A DNA stretch of 64,000 nt from Paralichthys olivaceus (GCF_024713975.1 NC_091096.1:18473458-18537457); one strand, 5' to 3'. Positions 25,464 to 38,252 are shown, counted from the first letter of the stretch. A program made the numbers and translations. Notes: generated by a model from the sequence alone, not told the origin.

Positions 25464-26162
25464 ACTCAATTCTAGAAAGACACAAACCCATTGTTGACTG
25501 CATGTAGTGGATTTTGAATACTATCACCATTTTCTGAACATGGCATCTACTGTTTGGTTAAGGTTCAGTGACAGTAAAATTATTCACTATGAATCTAGCT
25601 GCTAACCTACCATATACCAGCAAAAACATATTACCAGTCATTGTCAGTAATTCAGAAATCTAAAAATCTTTTTTATAAAAGCAAGTGAAAAAATCTGACA
25701 GTGACGTAAGAATAATATAAACAGTTTCCAATTAAAATCCCTGTGTATCAAGATTTTTAACCTGACACAAGTGTCTATATCTTGGCACAAGAAATAACGA
25801 GGCTGTAAGTTGCTGCACTAAAATAAAGTGCTTTGTGTACAAAATACACAGAACTACAGAAAAAAAGACTTGACACACAGCTGGAGAAGCAGCTGCAGCT
25901 GATAAGCAGGATATCACATACTGACCTGTATCACGATCTGTCTCAAGTTGATGTTGATCAATTCAGCTCAATGTGTAACAATACCAATGGCAAAAAATGG
26001 CAACCCAAATGTCTTGTGGTTTATTGGCAACAGCAATGTGCACCTGCATATAAGCTGTTTGGTAACTATGATCTGAGCATCAAAGACAAAAGCAGCTAAT
26101 TTCTTTTGATCATTGTGATGCATTAAAGTTGTCTAGAATTCTTTGATATTCCATGACACTCT

Positions 26163-26638
26163 TGCCCAGGTGGCTTATTGACACAGTGAACCACTAGATC
26201 CTTATTTAACCTAAATAAGGATCCTAACCATCCCTTCAGGATCTGGGTGTCTCAGGCTCTGCTCTCTCCCTACTCTCATCCTACCTAAATGACCACACTC
26301 CACAATGTGGAGAGGATCTGTGTCAGAACCTTGTCCTCTCACTACTGGGGTCCCTCAAGGTTCTGTCCTGGGTACTCTCCTCTTCTTTGTACACCAACAC
26401 TCTCTGCGGTCATTCACTCACATGGCTTTTCCTACCACAACTACACAGATGACACCCAAGTACACCCTGTCTTTTCCCCAGTCTGAAACACAGGCAGCAG
26501 CACAGTCCGCACACCACCTGAAAATGAACCTTGACAAGACCAAACTACTTTTCCTTCCAGGGAATGGCTCTCCCAGACTGCTAGGAACCTGGGTGTGACA
26601 CTTGACAGTCAATTCTCCCTTACAGAATAGGGAGAGAG
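26163..26638 (+). mobile_element. Degenerate non-LTR retrotransposon (LINE) reverse-transcriptase fragment, unit B
   Basis: Duplicate of the fragment at 20,165-20,640 with the same breaks. The catalytic box here reads YTDDTQ rather than YADDTQ. The shared lesions show that the element was already dead before the 6-kb duplication. Confidence 0.8.
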
Positions 26639-27391
26639 CATAGCCTGAGATACTCAGATCCTGAATGGAGGAAATAAGGATCTGGGGCCTCATTTATAAA
26701 ACATTGCGTAGAATTCATACCAAAAGTGTACGTGCGCACAAAAGCCAAAAAATAAAATCTGATTTATAAAACCACCATTTTCTGTGAGTTGTTATATATC
26801 TTCTTCAATTGAAGGTTCTTATGGAACAGTTTTGTCACGTGAGTGCAACTGAGGCTGTTGGTCCAATGTAAATGATGAAGTAGATCATTTATTTGGTTTC
26901 AGTTCACCTCCTCATGGCTGCATCATCATTTTCCTGTCTCCAAAATGTTTGTACGCATGGGTCAGAATGAACGTGGCAGTGTGCACATTGTCCCGTCAAG
27001 TTTGTTTTTATAAATCCCAGGTTGTTCTGGTAATGATGAAGATAGCAGAACAACCTGATAGAAGACAGCAGCTCGAGTGCTTTGGAGAGAAAAGGAAGAA
27101 GAAAGACAGATCTGTAGTTGTTTACTTCAGACGGCTTGAGAGTGGGTTTTCTTAGGAGAGGGTTCACTCTTGGGTGAGTAAAGGAAGAAGGTCAGGAACA
27201 ATGGACTGGAGAATGTGAGAATCGATGGGTCAAGGGGTCAGGTTGTTTGGCGGGCGGAAGTAACCAGAAGACCCCTCAGAACGAGAATTCTGTTTTGTAA
27301 CATTTTTGGTTTGAGGCGACAATGCTAACCACCACATTAATGCAAACAATGTCACGTATGAATGTATAGCACAAAAAATAGTCAAAAGAAG

Positions 27392-27812
27392 TTTTTAGTT
27401 TAATTTGTATTCTTCATTACACAATATCGGTTTAACCCTGTCAAATATGATTTTCCTAAACGTTTAATAAAATAAATGTTCTTTGAATTGACATTTTGGG
27501 AGTGTGTTTTTCAGAGTATCAAACTCCATTGCGAAGTTTGCCTTTCAATTTTTTTCCCATGGTGCATCATGTTCCACATCACAAATGCACCGACATCTGA
27601 GGTGCTCTTCTCTCTCACCTGGGGGGACTCATTTGGACCCCACTATACATAGCATGTTTTACTATAAAATCATCAATTTAACACAACAAGCCATTTGCTC
27701 TTTAACTAAAGCATTTATATTGTTGCAGGTAAGAAGTCATCACAGTACAGTCATGTATGTTGTATATCAACACCATCTTCTTCTATTGATTTCTCAGGGT
27801 CGTTGTCTCAGC
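27392..27812. other. Intergenic, no feature recognised
   Basis: Unique sequence between the duplication and the es1 stop codon. It probably includes the es1 3' UTR (minus strand), but I could not place a convincing poly(A) signal. Confidence 0.4.
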
Positions 27813-30800
27813 TCACTTGGTTGACATACGCATGACATGTTTGACCATATTTCCAATACCATCAAATATATAGTGATAGTGATACTCTGTTTCCCACAAG
27901 AAGGACGGGGTGCTGACCACTTTGTTCTTCTCATCCACATGGGCTTCGTAGAACAGAGGGTTAAGGTCAAAGCAGGAGTTATTTCACAACAGGCATTATA
28001 ACAAAATGAACACAGATGTGTGTAAATGCTGTTAACTCATACATATGGTAAACTGTGACTTTTGAAAGGATATATATGGCTCGTGGCCATTGTGGCGTGC
28101 ACCCATGCTCTTTACAGCCTGCACCATGTTTGTGTGAGGCCAGTTCCCCCAGCGGGTGTTTTCATCCCGCTCATAGCCCATGGTCACCTCGATGTTGGGC
28201 AGCACCCTGCAGGCCAGCACAGGGGCCATGCTGGCCAGTCTGGAAACAGGAGAGGTGAGTGGAACGGTGAGTTAAGGCTGTGATCAAGTCGAGATCAAGA
28301 GGCAGGTCTAATCAGGGGGTGTGAATAATTGTGTTGCACGTTTCAAAAAGGAGAGATTGGAAGCCTAAAAAAGAAAAGCTCTCCAAGCATAAATCCATGG
28401 GAACACATCAAGTCATCTCAGTGTGCACGTGTAAAACAACTATCAGTGGGCGAAAGGTAAATATGAGGCAGCTTATTGTCAATTATTTCCAATGACCACA
28501 TGGCAGCTACTCCGAACGTTACCTTAAATTAGGAAACATTTTGTGTAGCATGTTCCAGCACTGAACCTTCCCCAACCTCTGGTCTCCAGCACCTACACAG
28601 TGATATCAGTCTCCAACACTGAGCCAACAAACCACAGTGATGTCGAAAAGTATAGCTCATCAAATCTTAGCTAAATGTTAGCTCCTCCAACTCCATGAAG
28701 ATAAATCAAAGCAATGTCGAAAGATGGGAAGCCAGCAGCAGTTTAATTTGATAAATTGGTCAAGATTCATGTGCAAACTTAAAAAAACTACAGCACACAA
28801 CAAAAAGGGCATCCAATTTATTTACATATTGATGTATATACTCCTAAATCAAACAGTATTGAACACAGATGAAATGTGATGAAAGGTATGAGGTGAGGAA
28901 CTGCAGATGAGTGGTTTGTACTGTGGAGGAAAGATTGCCACCAGTGTCTTGTTTGAGAAAGATGGTCTGATTATTATTTTTATTTCAAAACATAGGTAAA
29001 TATCTCTCATGTGTTTGTGTGTTTTCCACACTAGTTCAATCAGTTGCCAACCAAGGGACAAATTCATGAATAATTTAATGTTTTTTATCATAAATTCATA
29101 CAACGCTTGTTTTGACATATTAGTTGAATGAATTTCAAAACATAATTTACAGCGCTGACAGAAAACAGTGGAAGGTGTCGTGCATAAATCCCAACAATAA
29201 TCATTCTTAAACAGCTACACCCACTCAGCATGTCTTCTCACAGCCTTTCATTACTGTCATTTTTCTCAATCATTTTTTGATTGTATTTTCTATATCTTCA
29301 AATTATTTCAACTGCTCCAACTCTTTAAAGGGAATGGGCTGGGTCAAGGTCCTCCTCCTCCTCCTCAGCCTCAAAGTCCACTCTCCAATTCCTGTATAAT
29401 CCTGCTTCACCTAACATGTTAGACTCACCATGCACCTGAATATTTAATGACTATTGACATAATAGTTTTTTAAGGGTTGGAATATTTGAAAACTGACCAC
29501 ATGAAACTAAAATTTTGTATTTTCATATCCACCTCTGTGGAAGTTTTATTAATAATATAAATATAGACATTACATTTTTTCTGTTCATCTTAAAAAACTC
29601 AGTTTTCATAATCTGACTTTTTCCCTTTCTATAGCTCCAGTGTCCCAATTGCATTACAAGGATTGTTTAAATCTGTGCTCATCTAGTTCAATGTATTCTG
29701 GTGTAATCTAATGTAATCTGATTTAACCTGCGGTACTAATCAATGAGAGCCCGCAAATCTGCCGCATGTTTGAATTTGAAATGTGAACTTAAAGCGATCG
29801 TGCCACAATGAGGTACTTCTCCCTGATATTAATACCTGCTGATCAGAAGTGGAGTCCTACAGCATTGATCCTTCAGCACTGGTTGATTGAATATTGATTA
29901 GATGATACATACCCAATGGGTTTGCGTGAACGGTGGAAATCCTTCAGCACCCTTTCCACATCACTATGCAGCTTGCAGTCTTTGCCGTCCTTCGCAAAAG
30001 AGGATCTAAAGAGCAGAGAAGAGGATCAAATATTAGTGCTCCATCATGCTAGTTTCTACTGTATCTCTATGTTTGACACGACACAGCCTCACAGTGATCA
30101 CGCCATATTTAATGATGCCTCACAGGTTCTTGGTGACGCCATGACCCCCAGGAAAGATGATAGCATCAAAGCTGTTCACGTCCAGCTTGGACAGGTCCTG
30201 CATTTGCATCATCCCCTGACCATGACTGAAGCGGGCCGCCTCCATCATCATGTTCCTATGTAACGGGCAGAAGTAATCATAAATACTACCTTGTGTAATT
30301 AATCAAGTCAGGTGAGTAACATACAGAGTTAATTAAGTCAGTGGAGCCTTCAATGACCCTGATCCATTTGACAGTGTCTCCTAACAAGCTTACCGGTTCT
30401 CCCCAGAGGCCGGCTGCTTTTTCACATGGTCAAACACATGCATCTGCTGCTGATTTGGAGCAAACATCTGAAAGCGAGCCCCGTTGCGGCTGAGGTGATA
30501 CATGGTGCTGAAGACGAGAGTTGTGAATTAACCATTTCTGCATGATGACAAGTTAAATGCAACTTTCCTGTCCTGAGTCATATACTCACTATACTCCCTC
30601 ATGGACATCAGTCCCATCCCACCAGCCACATCCTGAGAAAACCTGGAATACATCATGATTCACAAACCAAATGTGACTCAAAAAGCACAATGATGCCCAC
30701 ACTGAGACTTCGCCTACCTCTATCGCTTGAGGTCTTGTTGATTTCTCTCACTTACCACTGCCACGTTTGTATTTCCCCAGTTGCCATAGTCACCATGGTG

Positions 30801-30872
30801 AACGAAGCAGGCAGGCTGTCGAGAAATAACAGCCAATGTTTGTTTTGACAACAAAGTCCTGGTGGCCAGCAT
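27813..30872 (-). CDS. es1: ES1 protein, mitochondrial (DJ-1/PfpI superfamily, GATD3-type)
   Basis: Complete 269-aa ES1 homologue. Exons (minus): 30872-30756, 30642-30590, 30507-30394, 30255-30124, 30005-29913, 28239-28074, 27947-27813; the lengths sum to 270 codons. The N-terminus ([11 protein letters not shown]..., Arg/Ser/Leu-rich with no acids for the first 25 residues) looks like a mitochondrial presequence. Family motifs follow: [20 protein letters not shown] near 36-55, [16 protein letters not shown] 129-134 and [22 protein letters not shown]1 was described from fish retina and has been linked to enlarged cone mitochondria; its reaction is unknown. The position where human GATD3 has a Cys-Cys nucleophile elbow reads GLASMAP here (170-176), so no nucleophile Cys is present. 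The last intron has AT-AC ends (separate entry). Confidence 0.9.
27948..28073 (-). other. es1: Putative U12-type AT-AC intron of es1
   Basis: A 126-base intron begins ATATCCTTT (the minor-spliceosome 5' consensus), carries a branch-site match ACCTTAAC and ends CTAC, with the probable branch A 13 bases before the 3' end. Removing it joins ...HEPY to EAHVDEKNK in phase 0, exactly the expected ES1 sequence. No GT-AG alternative gives this junction: the nearest usable GT (GTATGA) would insert ten unrelated residues. Confidence 0.85.
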
Positions 30873-30965
30873 GATTTATCTTCAGTCTCACCGTTTCTGG
30901 AGAACTGCACGAGTTAACAGTTAGCCTGTTTTAATGGTTGCAATATTGATCTTGCTGTGGCAGTC

Positions 30966-30978
30966 TTTATATATATCA
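30966..30978 (-). promoter_or_regulatory. TATA box candidate for es1
   Basis: The minus strand reads GATATATATAAAG about 95-105 bases before the es1 ATG, which would put a start site near 30,940 and give a short 5' UTR. Position and sequence fit a TATA promoter; this is not tested. Confidence 0.4.
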
Positions 30979-30984
30979 CCAGAG

Positions 30985-31640
30985 CGTGGCCATGTGACGT
31001 TACCACGTAAGCTCTATTTTCTGAGAAGAGACACGGCTTCTTTCCCTTGACTGACCTATTCCCCTCCCGAACACCCTTCCCTATTAATACCTTGTTTATT
31101 CATCTGATTAGCTTAAGTAATTTGGCAACAGAGTGACTGGTTGGCTTTGGGAGAGTATTGCTCAACATGTAGTGCTTTGACTCATGAAATGTCTTGACCC
31201 CTTTAGAATTTAACTCTTGGTATTACCTGAATGGAGACTTCTTTTGCATTTTTAATGCAAAATGCCTTTAAAAATAGTTTATATTTTTATATAATGATGT
31301 AATAATCATTTAATAATAATGATTATGACTTTCATGCAACACTGCATCTGTGAGTTTTGATAGAGCTTCTAACTATACATCTCATCTTTGTAGAATGCAG
31401 GGATACTGTATGCCCGGTAAAGTCCATTAGGTTGTAAGGCTCTTACTCACTGTAATGCTAAGTTGCGTCTACAATGTCTAGACAGTGAACCCAAAAATAC
31501 CCTGGTCAGACGGAAATGTCAAAGTCGATACACTGTAAAAATCAAAACTACACCTCCACGCTGAAGGCTGCACATGGCAGAAGAAAATCCAAAGAGTCAG
31601 GTTCAAGTTACAGATGACAAATGTGAGACAAAATTTGGCA
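30985..31640. other. Intergenic between es1 and tmem127
   Basis: AT-rich sequence between the es1 promoter and the tmem127 3' end. No coding exon, RNA gene or repeat was recognised. Confidence 0.4.
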
Positions 31641-31645
31641 TTTAC

Positions 31646-31651
31646 TTTATT
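31646..31651 (-). terminator. Poly(A) signal candidate for tmem127
   Basis: AATAAA on the minus strand (TTTATT on +), about 1.1 kb after the tmem127 stop. It would give a 1.1-kb, AU-rich 3' UTR spanning 31,630-32,735. Confidence 0.4.
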
Positions 31652-32735
31652 ATGACCACTTTTTATGTATAAACAATCAATATTTACACACTGGTGATGA
31701 AAGCATAGTGACAGGTCTGAGGGGCAAAATGGGAGAAAATGGTGCAAACAGAACAATATACAACCATCTAGAATCACCACATCAATCACAGTTTTAAGCC
31801 TCAGTGGGCACCTCGCGATGAGGTGTTCTGCCTAGAGGTTTCAAATCTGCAGAGCAAACACATGAAACGGTCACATATGGAAATCACAAAGTACAAACAA
31901 GGGTTCTTTTTGAAATTAAATACAAGGAACATGAAATAACAAACTTATGTGGTGAGATTTCTCTTCCTACATATCACTCCAATTGTGAAACATACAAAAC
32001 ATGTTTCTCCATTTCTTCTGTGGCTGCAGGCTCTAAACACACAACACATCACATAATCCTTTTAAAACACCACAGAGACCTGTCTATATTCTGGACAACT
32101 TCCTTGTGTTATTTCAAGTACAAATGTAGTTAAATAAGACTGAATCAGTGACAGATGTCTGCAAAGCAAAAGAAAATAAAGAAGACAGCACAAACGACTA
32201 AATAATAAATAAAGTCAATTTGATATTTTATAGAAAAAAAGAAAAAAGTCTCAAACAATCTTCTCTGCATTTTAGATGAATCAGTAAAATAAAATCATAC
32301 ACATGGCAAGCTTAAAAAATAAAATCAATACAATGCTTAAAAAAGCTCCATCCATGTCCAAAGAAGAGCTTCAATAAATGGCCTTAATCGGCCTGCGCCT
32401 GTTTCATCAATTACTCGTGATGAACCATGTTGAGCACTCCTTGCAGTTAAGTTTGCTTTACATGTACGGACCAAATCCTAAAAGCCATTTACATGCAAAT
32501 TACGAACAACCTCAGTGGTTAAAGAACGAATCATCTCCTAAATTTCTGCCACCACTAAAGAAAACTTTCATGCACTCAAGCACTGTCAGTCAAACTGTTT
32601 GTGCACTAACAGTGCAACACACCGTGTTCCGGCTTATTTGCAAAGATACCCATTTGATAAAGAGCGAGGTTTGCTCATCAAGCCAAAAGCCGTGCTGTAA
32701 GAGAAGCGCATGTTAGAGGGGCCAGTCCTGCTGCA

Positions 32736-33640
32736 TTAGGGCGTGTATGCAGGCGGTGGCTGAAACTGATTGGCAATGTCATAATCAGCAGGAAAAGTTT
32801 CACTGCTGTCCTCCATCTCAGAGAGCAGCTCTAAAGCCTGCTCCTCCTCCTCTGTGGGGTAGTGGCGCAGGAGATTCGCAGCTGTCGCAAGGATAGAGGC
32901 TCCACCTGCGCCCGCAACCAGGTAAAAACTAATGGCGAAAGTGACGTATATGAGGGAGCCGTGGTACTTTTTGTGCTGTTGCTGGAGTGACAAGATGAGC
33001 TCCGAGGCCCAGTAGCAGAAGCCAATCACCGTGGCACACTGCAACACTGATGAGACAGAGGGGAGAAAACACGTCAAAATGACAAAATCTTCTCCAAACA
33101 AACTAATAACCTGAAACTGCAGGATGGCACATTTTACCTGTGAGAATATGTGCAAATGCATATCTGCGTGTTATCTTCAGCGCAGGGTGTTTGGGTCCAA
33201 ACACATCCAGGAGGAAAGCAGTTAGGCTGCACAGGATGCCCAGGAAGCAGAAGGCAGCGATTACCCTCAACAGCAGTATGGTCTGCGGGTTCACACAGTA
33301 ATCTGCGGGACAAAGAGACATCACTGAGCATTTACAGGCCAGATACACCACATGAATCTCTAATGCACGTTTTAACGAGCTGGAGCTGGCCCTCACCGTC
33401 CAGAAGCTTGGGGTCAATGTATCCCAGCACATCTGCCACCCCCAGCTCTTGTCTCGGACAGGTGCCTCCATGAACCCGGAGCCAAGCCGGTTCCGCCAGA
33501 GCCGTGCACAGCGCGGTGATGGACAAAGCTCCGGGAAGAGCCGACACCAGGCTCCGCTCCGGCTGCTTGGGCAGGGAGGTGCCCGCTCTCCTTCTCCGGC
33601 CTCCCGGAACAGTCGAACCCGGCGGGGCATACATAGTCAT
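32736..33640 (-). CDS. tmem127: Transmembrane protein 127
   Basis: Complete orthologue of TMEM127, a multipass endosomal/lysosomal membrane protein that limits mTORC1 signalling and is a phaeochromocytoma suppressor in humans. Coding exons (minus): 33634-33397 (the ATG used by the human protein, MYAPP...), 33302-33138, 33046-32736; 237 aa against 238 in human. An in-frame ATG two codons upstream (33,640) is also possible. Hydrophobic segments: [56 protein letters not shown] and [18 protein letters not shown]. The cytoplasmic end keeps the acidic [10 protein letters not shown] and the terminal QPPPAYTP with a PPxY motif for WW-domain partners. It is divergent from ciao1, as in human. Confidence 0.96.
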
Positions 33641-34923
33641 CCAGTTACCTACTCGTCTGTGGAGTGACTTCCTTTACTGTCAGTGAAGTGGCCGCAAGAA
33701 CTGCTCCCTGTACAGAGATGAGGTCGATCGACGGACCGACAACAACAATAGTTAGCCAGCAGAGCTAACGGCACCAGGGCGACTGGCGGGTGGTAGCTGC
33801 CGTCACTGCGGTGTCTAATGTCTCCAGACGAGGCGAAACCGAACAACTATCCTCTTGATTCAAACGGGTTCCGTTTCTGACTGACGGGAACACAATGGAC
33901 AGCTGGCCTTCAGGCCTGTTCGCTCTGTTGTTAGCGTCTGAAGCTAACTCACGGCTAATGTCAAAAGTCGCCACGCGTCATACAAAAACAAACTTAAAAG
34001 AGGCAAATTAAACTAACTAAAGAATATGGACTAATCTAGCAAACTGATAGGATGAAAAACAACCACCAACCTGGACAGAAAAACAAAGACAAAACAAAAC
34101 AAAAAGCAGCTTACGCTAGCTTCCTGTAAAAAAAATCCCAACTTCCTTGTTCAAACCATTCTTCTTCGTCGCTTCAATAAACTGCAGCGTAAATTCCAGT
34201 GACAATCAGTGCTGCCACTTGCTGGTGAGTCTTCAAAACAACAGAAGTAAATATGCTCTGCTGCCTTATTTTATATTCTTTATTTATTGACGCTAGTTTT
34301 CTTTCTCCAGGTTATCCTTTATAATTATGCAGTGGTTAATTGTTATTATTTTCATTTTATGAGCCACATAAAAACAAAGGTGGAGGTTATGATATTAACT
34401 GGTGGGTATTAACATGTTGGATCGCATGTTACGGACAAGGTACAAAGAAATACAGATAATAAATAATAATCACTCATTTTATAAAAAATAGAAATCAACC
34501 AAATCAGTAAAATAAGAATTATCTACAGGACAAGAAGCAAACGATCATTTTTCATCTGTACTTGATTATTTTTATAATCCTAAAACTTTTCTGTGTTTTA
34601 TTTGATAGTTTTTCTTAAAATTACAAGACACGAAAAAAAGAAGAAGACAAAAAAACAAGGAGGGAAACGAGCCCCACAATGCTTTGCGCGAAGCACCTGA
34701 TAATCAAAGATGGCGGAGGTGTTTGCGATGTCCATGTTTCTGTGAACTTTAGTACTTTGGTGTAAACTCGCCTCCCCTCGTCCACGCGCAGCACGCAGGC
34801 TGTTGAGTCGGAGGACCGTGTTCATCGCTGCTTGTTTGTGCGGGCTGTCACACGCGGGTTGTTGTTTCCGGATCTGTCAGACGTCAGTAGCCGTCAGGAA
34901 GTGTCGGAGGAAGCGGCTCAGAC
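33641..34923. promoter_or_regulatory. Shared divergent promoter region, tmem127 / ciao1
   Basis: 1.28 kb separates the two start codons. Both ends are CpG-rich (33,400-33,850 and 34,670-34,923) with an AT-rich middle. The tmem127 side contains CTCCACAG just upstream of the ATG on the minus strand, so a non-coding first exon is likely, as in human. Exact start sites cannot be read from the sequence. Confidence 0.5.
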
Positions 34924-37900
34924 ATGAAGGAGGCTCTGACCCTGCTCCACAGACTCAGCGCGCACCCGGACTCCCGCTGCTGGTTCGTCAGCTGGAGCCC
35001 GACAGGGACGCTGCTGGCCTCGTGCGGCGGGGACAAGGCCATCCGGATATGGGGACGAGAGGGTGAGTTCACCACACGAGGGGACGTCGGCTGAATAACG
35101 GTCTGATAACACCATCACAGCCCCGCGCGGTGGGACGGGATGTGTGGTCTTCTCGCTGGAACATGTGGTTCATCTCAGCGCTTCAGAGGCTCCTGCAGCT
35201 GCACACAGTGGTTCCCTCAGTGACAGCGATGGTGTTTCCTGTCAAACCAGAGAGAACCACAGAAAACCATCTCCACCGTCATTCTCAGTCAGAGGCAGAT
35301 GAGAGTAACACAAACAGAGGAACTTGAATGGGACATAGTTCTCTGGAGCTGATGGGTTTTATTTATGAGGATCACCTGTAATTATAACAATATTACTACT
35401 GCTACTACTACTACTAATAATAATAATCATCATCATAACTTGTTTAAAGAGCACTTTTCAACACGAAGCACTAATTGTTGAAATAATAATACTTATCTCA
35501 TTAATAGTAATTATAGAGATTACAGACCAAGTGTATCAGGAATATCCCTTACATTAAATGTCTTTAGCTGAAATTCAAAAGAAAATACCATCAGCTTCAT
35601 TTCCTCAGGTATTCCAGAGCCTTAAGGCACATAGTCATGTAAGTTAGTTGTGTGGTCACATATCCTGATACAATATATCTGGAAATTCAACAGAGAAACA
35701 ATTTATGGGAATGAAATCGTATTATTTAAGGTTTCGTGTTCGTTTCATGTCCAGAATCATAAATTACTCTCAGTGAAAATGTCAAAGAAACGGCTGATTT
35801 CACAATGTTAATGACGGTGAAAATAAAGTTCCTGTCTAGATACAAAATGTAATGGGTTCTTTCTTGGCCCATGTCCCATCCTTCCACCAAGTGGTGTGGA
35901 GATCTGTTCAGTTTTTTTAATCCTGCTGAAAAACAAACAGACAAGGGCAAATTCATCGTCTACTTATTGAGCTAAAATCAATGTTCTTCATTACATTGTT
36001 GTGAAATCTCTGATGGCTGACTACCTTCCATTTTTTAGGTGACTCTTGGATTTGTAAGAGTGTGCTTCAGGATGGACACCAGCGCACCGTGAGGAAGGTG
36101 GCCTGGTCTCCCTGTGGAAATTATCTGGCATCTGCCAGCTTCGATGCAACCACATGCATCTGGAAAAAGAAGGACAATGACTTTGAGGTAAGACGAGATG
36201 TTTAAATCTTCCCAGTGTTTGTGCAATGCCTCTCCTTTTTGTAGCTCTTACCCTGAGTCTCACCTTCTGCCCCAGAGTTTGACTGTGTTGGAAGGACATG
36301 AAAATGAGGTGAAATGTGTGGCGTGGGCTCCTTCAGGGAATCTGCTGGCGACATGTAGCAGAGACAAGAGCGTCTGGGTCTGGGAAGGTTTGTGTGAAGC
36401 TTCAGTTTGTGTTACCTCCTCATAGTCATGGCTTGAGTTCAGTTCACAGAAGGAAGTCAGGTCATGTATTAATGAGCTGTAGCTCAGAGTTTTGTCTTAC
36501 AAGTTTTTTCTTTTCATTGGGGTTTCACAGTGGATGAAGAAGACGAGTACGAGTGCGTCACTGTCGTGAACTCACACACACAAGACGTCAAGCATGTTGT
36601 GTGGCACCCGACCCAGGAGGTAGGTGACACTCTGCTCCATATGCACATGAATGATTTCTTAATTTCTCACACCATTGTTTTACTATGTATTTACTGTGTG
36701 TGTTTACAGCTCCTGGCTTCAGCCAGCTACGACAACAACATCTGCATTTACAGGGAGGAAGACGATGACTGGGAGTGCCAGTCGACCTTGCAGGGACACA
36801 CATCCACAGTGTGGGGTTTGTCTTTTGATGGGACTGGACAGAGACTGGCGTCCTGCAGCGATGACCGCACTGTCAAAATTTGGAAAGAGTATCCAAATGA
36901 AGCTGGACAGGGTGAGTTGTTGGCAGTGGAATAAAAAAACTGGGATGGAAAAAATGTAAAACCAAAACATTTGAGCAGTCAATGATCATGGTTTGCTCTT
37001 TGGAAGCTGCAAATCACCAGGGACAATATTTAATAACAGTCACATACTTAATTGATTTATACAACATTGCATCTTTTGGCCATTTTTATAATCTTCAGAA
37101 AAATATCAGTCTCAAGTTTTCCTGAGCTTATGTCATTTTCTATTAATAAAATCATTGCTGTCAACTTAGTAATTAGATTGTCCAGGTTTATACAAACCTA
37201 CTTTGATACTTTTGCCAGTATGAGATGTGTGATTTTGTTTTTCTCTTCCTGTCTCTGCTTTGTTGAACAGAAAACTTGTCTTGGAAATGTATTTGCACTC
37301 TGTCCGGGTACCATGGACGAACAGTGTATGACATTGCCTGGTAAGATCAATCTCAATGTTCTCACAGCCGTGATGGTAACATGTGGATCAGTCTGCTTTT
37401 TCTTCACGATCAGTGGTTCTCAAATGAGGGTCGGCCGCACGCTGCCAGTGTTTGTAACAGGTTTCCAGATTGATGCATTAAAATAATCATATGGGTATTC
37501 TGTGCTGACAATAATTTTAATACATGTACAATCTCTTTTAAAACATTTCTATTGTGCTGTTCTTTTACATATATAAATAGAACTGTAAACATTGTCTAAT
37601 TATTCTATAGCACACACACAATGTGTATGTGTATATTTTCTGTCTAGAAGGGGACATTAGGCTGCGAACAACCTGAGAACCTTTGATCTAGCACCAATAT
37701 TTAGCATTCATATATATTTCTTTACTATAGGCTAAATCTAGTTATGTGAGGGAACACATTCCCAGCTCTACTTAGTATTGATGCGTGAATTTACACAATT
37801 TGTCTTCCTGTTAGATCAAACTGAGAATTTAATGTGCATCTGTGTTCAGGTGTCCGCTGACTGGCGCCCTGGCAACCGCCAGCGGTGATGACGCAGTGCG

Positions 37901-38084
37901 AGTTTTCAAAGAGGATGAGTCGGCTGATCCTGACCAGCCGGTGTTCTCGCTGGCTGCTCAGGTGACCAAGGCTCACAATCAAGATGTCAACTGTGTGGCC
38001 TGGAACCCGAAGGAGGCGGGACTCCTGGCCACCTGCAGTGATGACGGAGACCTCGCCATCTGGAGGTTCCGGGAGGAAGAGTGA
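34924..38084 (+). CDS. ciao1: Cytosolic iron-sulfur assembly component CIAO1 (WD40 protein)
   Basis: Complete 331-aa seven-bladed WD40 protein of the cytosolic Fe-S targeting complex (with MMS19 and CIAO2B), which delivers clusters to apo-enzymes such as polymerases and helicases. Exons: 34924-35062, 36039-36187, 36276-36387, 36531-36619, 36710-36911, 37271-37340, 37850-38084; the lengths sum to 332 codons. Successive blades show WD-type ends: [72 protein letters not shown] and [12 protein letters not shown]. The start ([11 protein letters not shown]) is the first ATG in the exon. Human CIAO1 is 339 aa. Head-to-head with tmem127 and tail-to-tail with snrnp200, matching human 2q11.2. Confidence 0.97.
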
Positions 38085-38246
38085 ATGTGTAGATGTCTCT
38101 CAGTGAACAAAACCAAGTTACAATGGGGAACGTTGTCCGTTCCAACTTTTACAGCTTATCTGAGCTCAGCAGTATAACCACGTCGCCTGTCCTGTCTACG
38201 TCCTAACTGTCCAATTGAGAATTTATTCATTCATGATGTTTATATA

Positions 38247-38252
38247 AATAAA
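38247..38252 (+). terminator. Poly(A) signal of ciao1
   Basis: AATAAA lies 163 bases after the ciao1 stop, giving a very short 3' UTR. It lies only about 35 bases from the opposing snrnp200 signal. Confidence 0.65.

Larger units (their letters stand above)
21448..27391. repeat. Tandem segmental duplication, unit B
   Basis: Second copy of the 15,105-21,393 segment in the same orientation, separated from it by 54 unrelated bases (21,394-21,447). It ends at a shared GTCAAAAGAAG followed by unique sequence. Overall identity is about 99% by eye, and almost 100% between 23,621 and 26,324. Confidence 0.93.

Noticed and set aside
27948-28073. es1 as a broken gene lacking a donor after HEPY
   Set aside because: The junction is explained by an AT-AC minor-class intron with a matching branch site, and the rest of the gene is intact.
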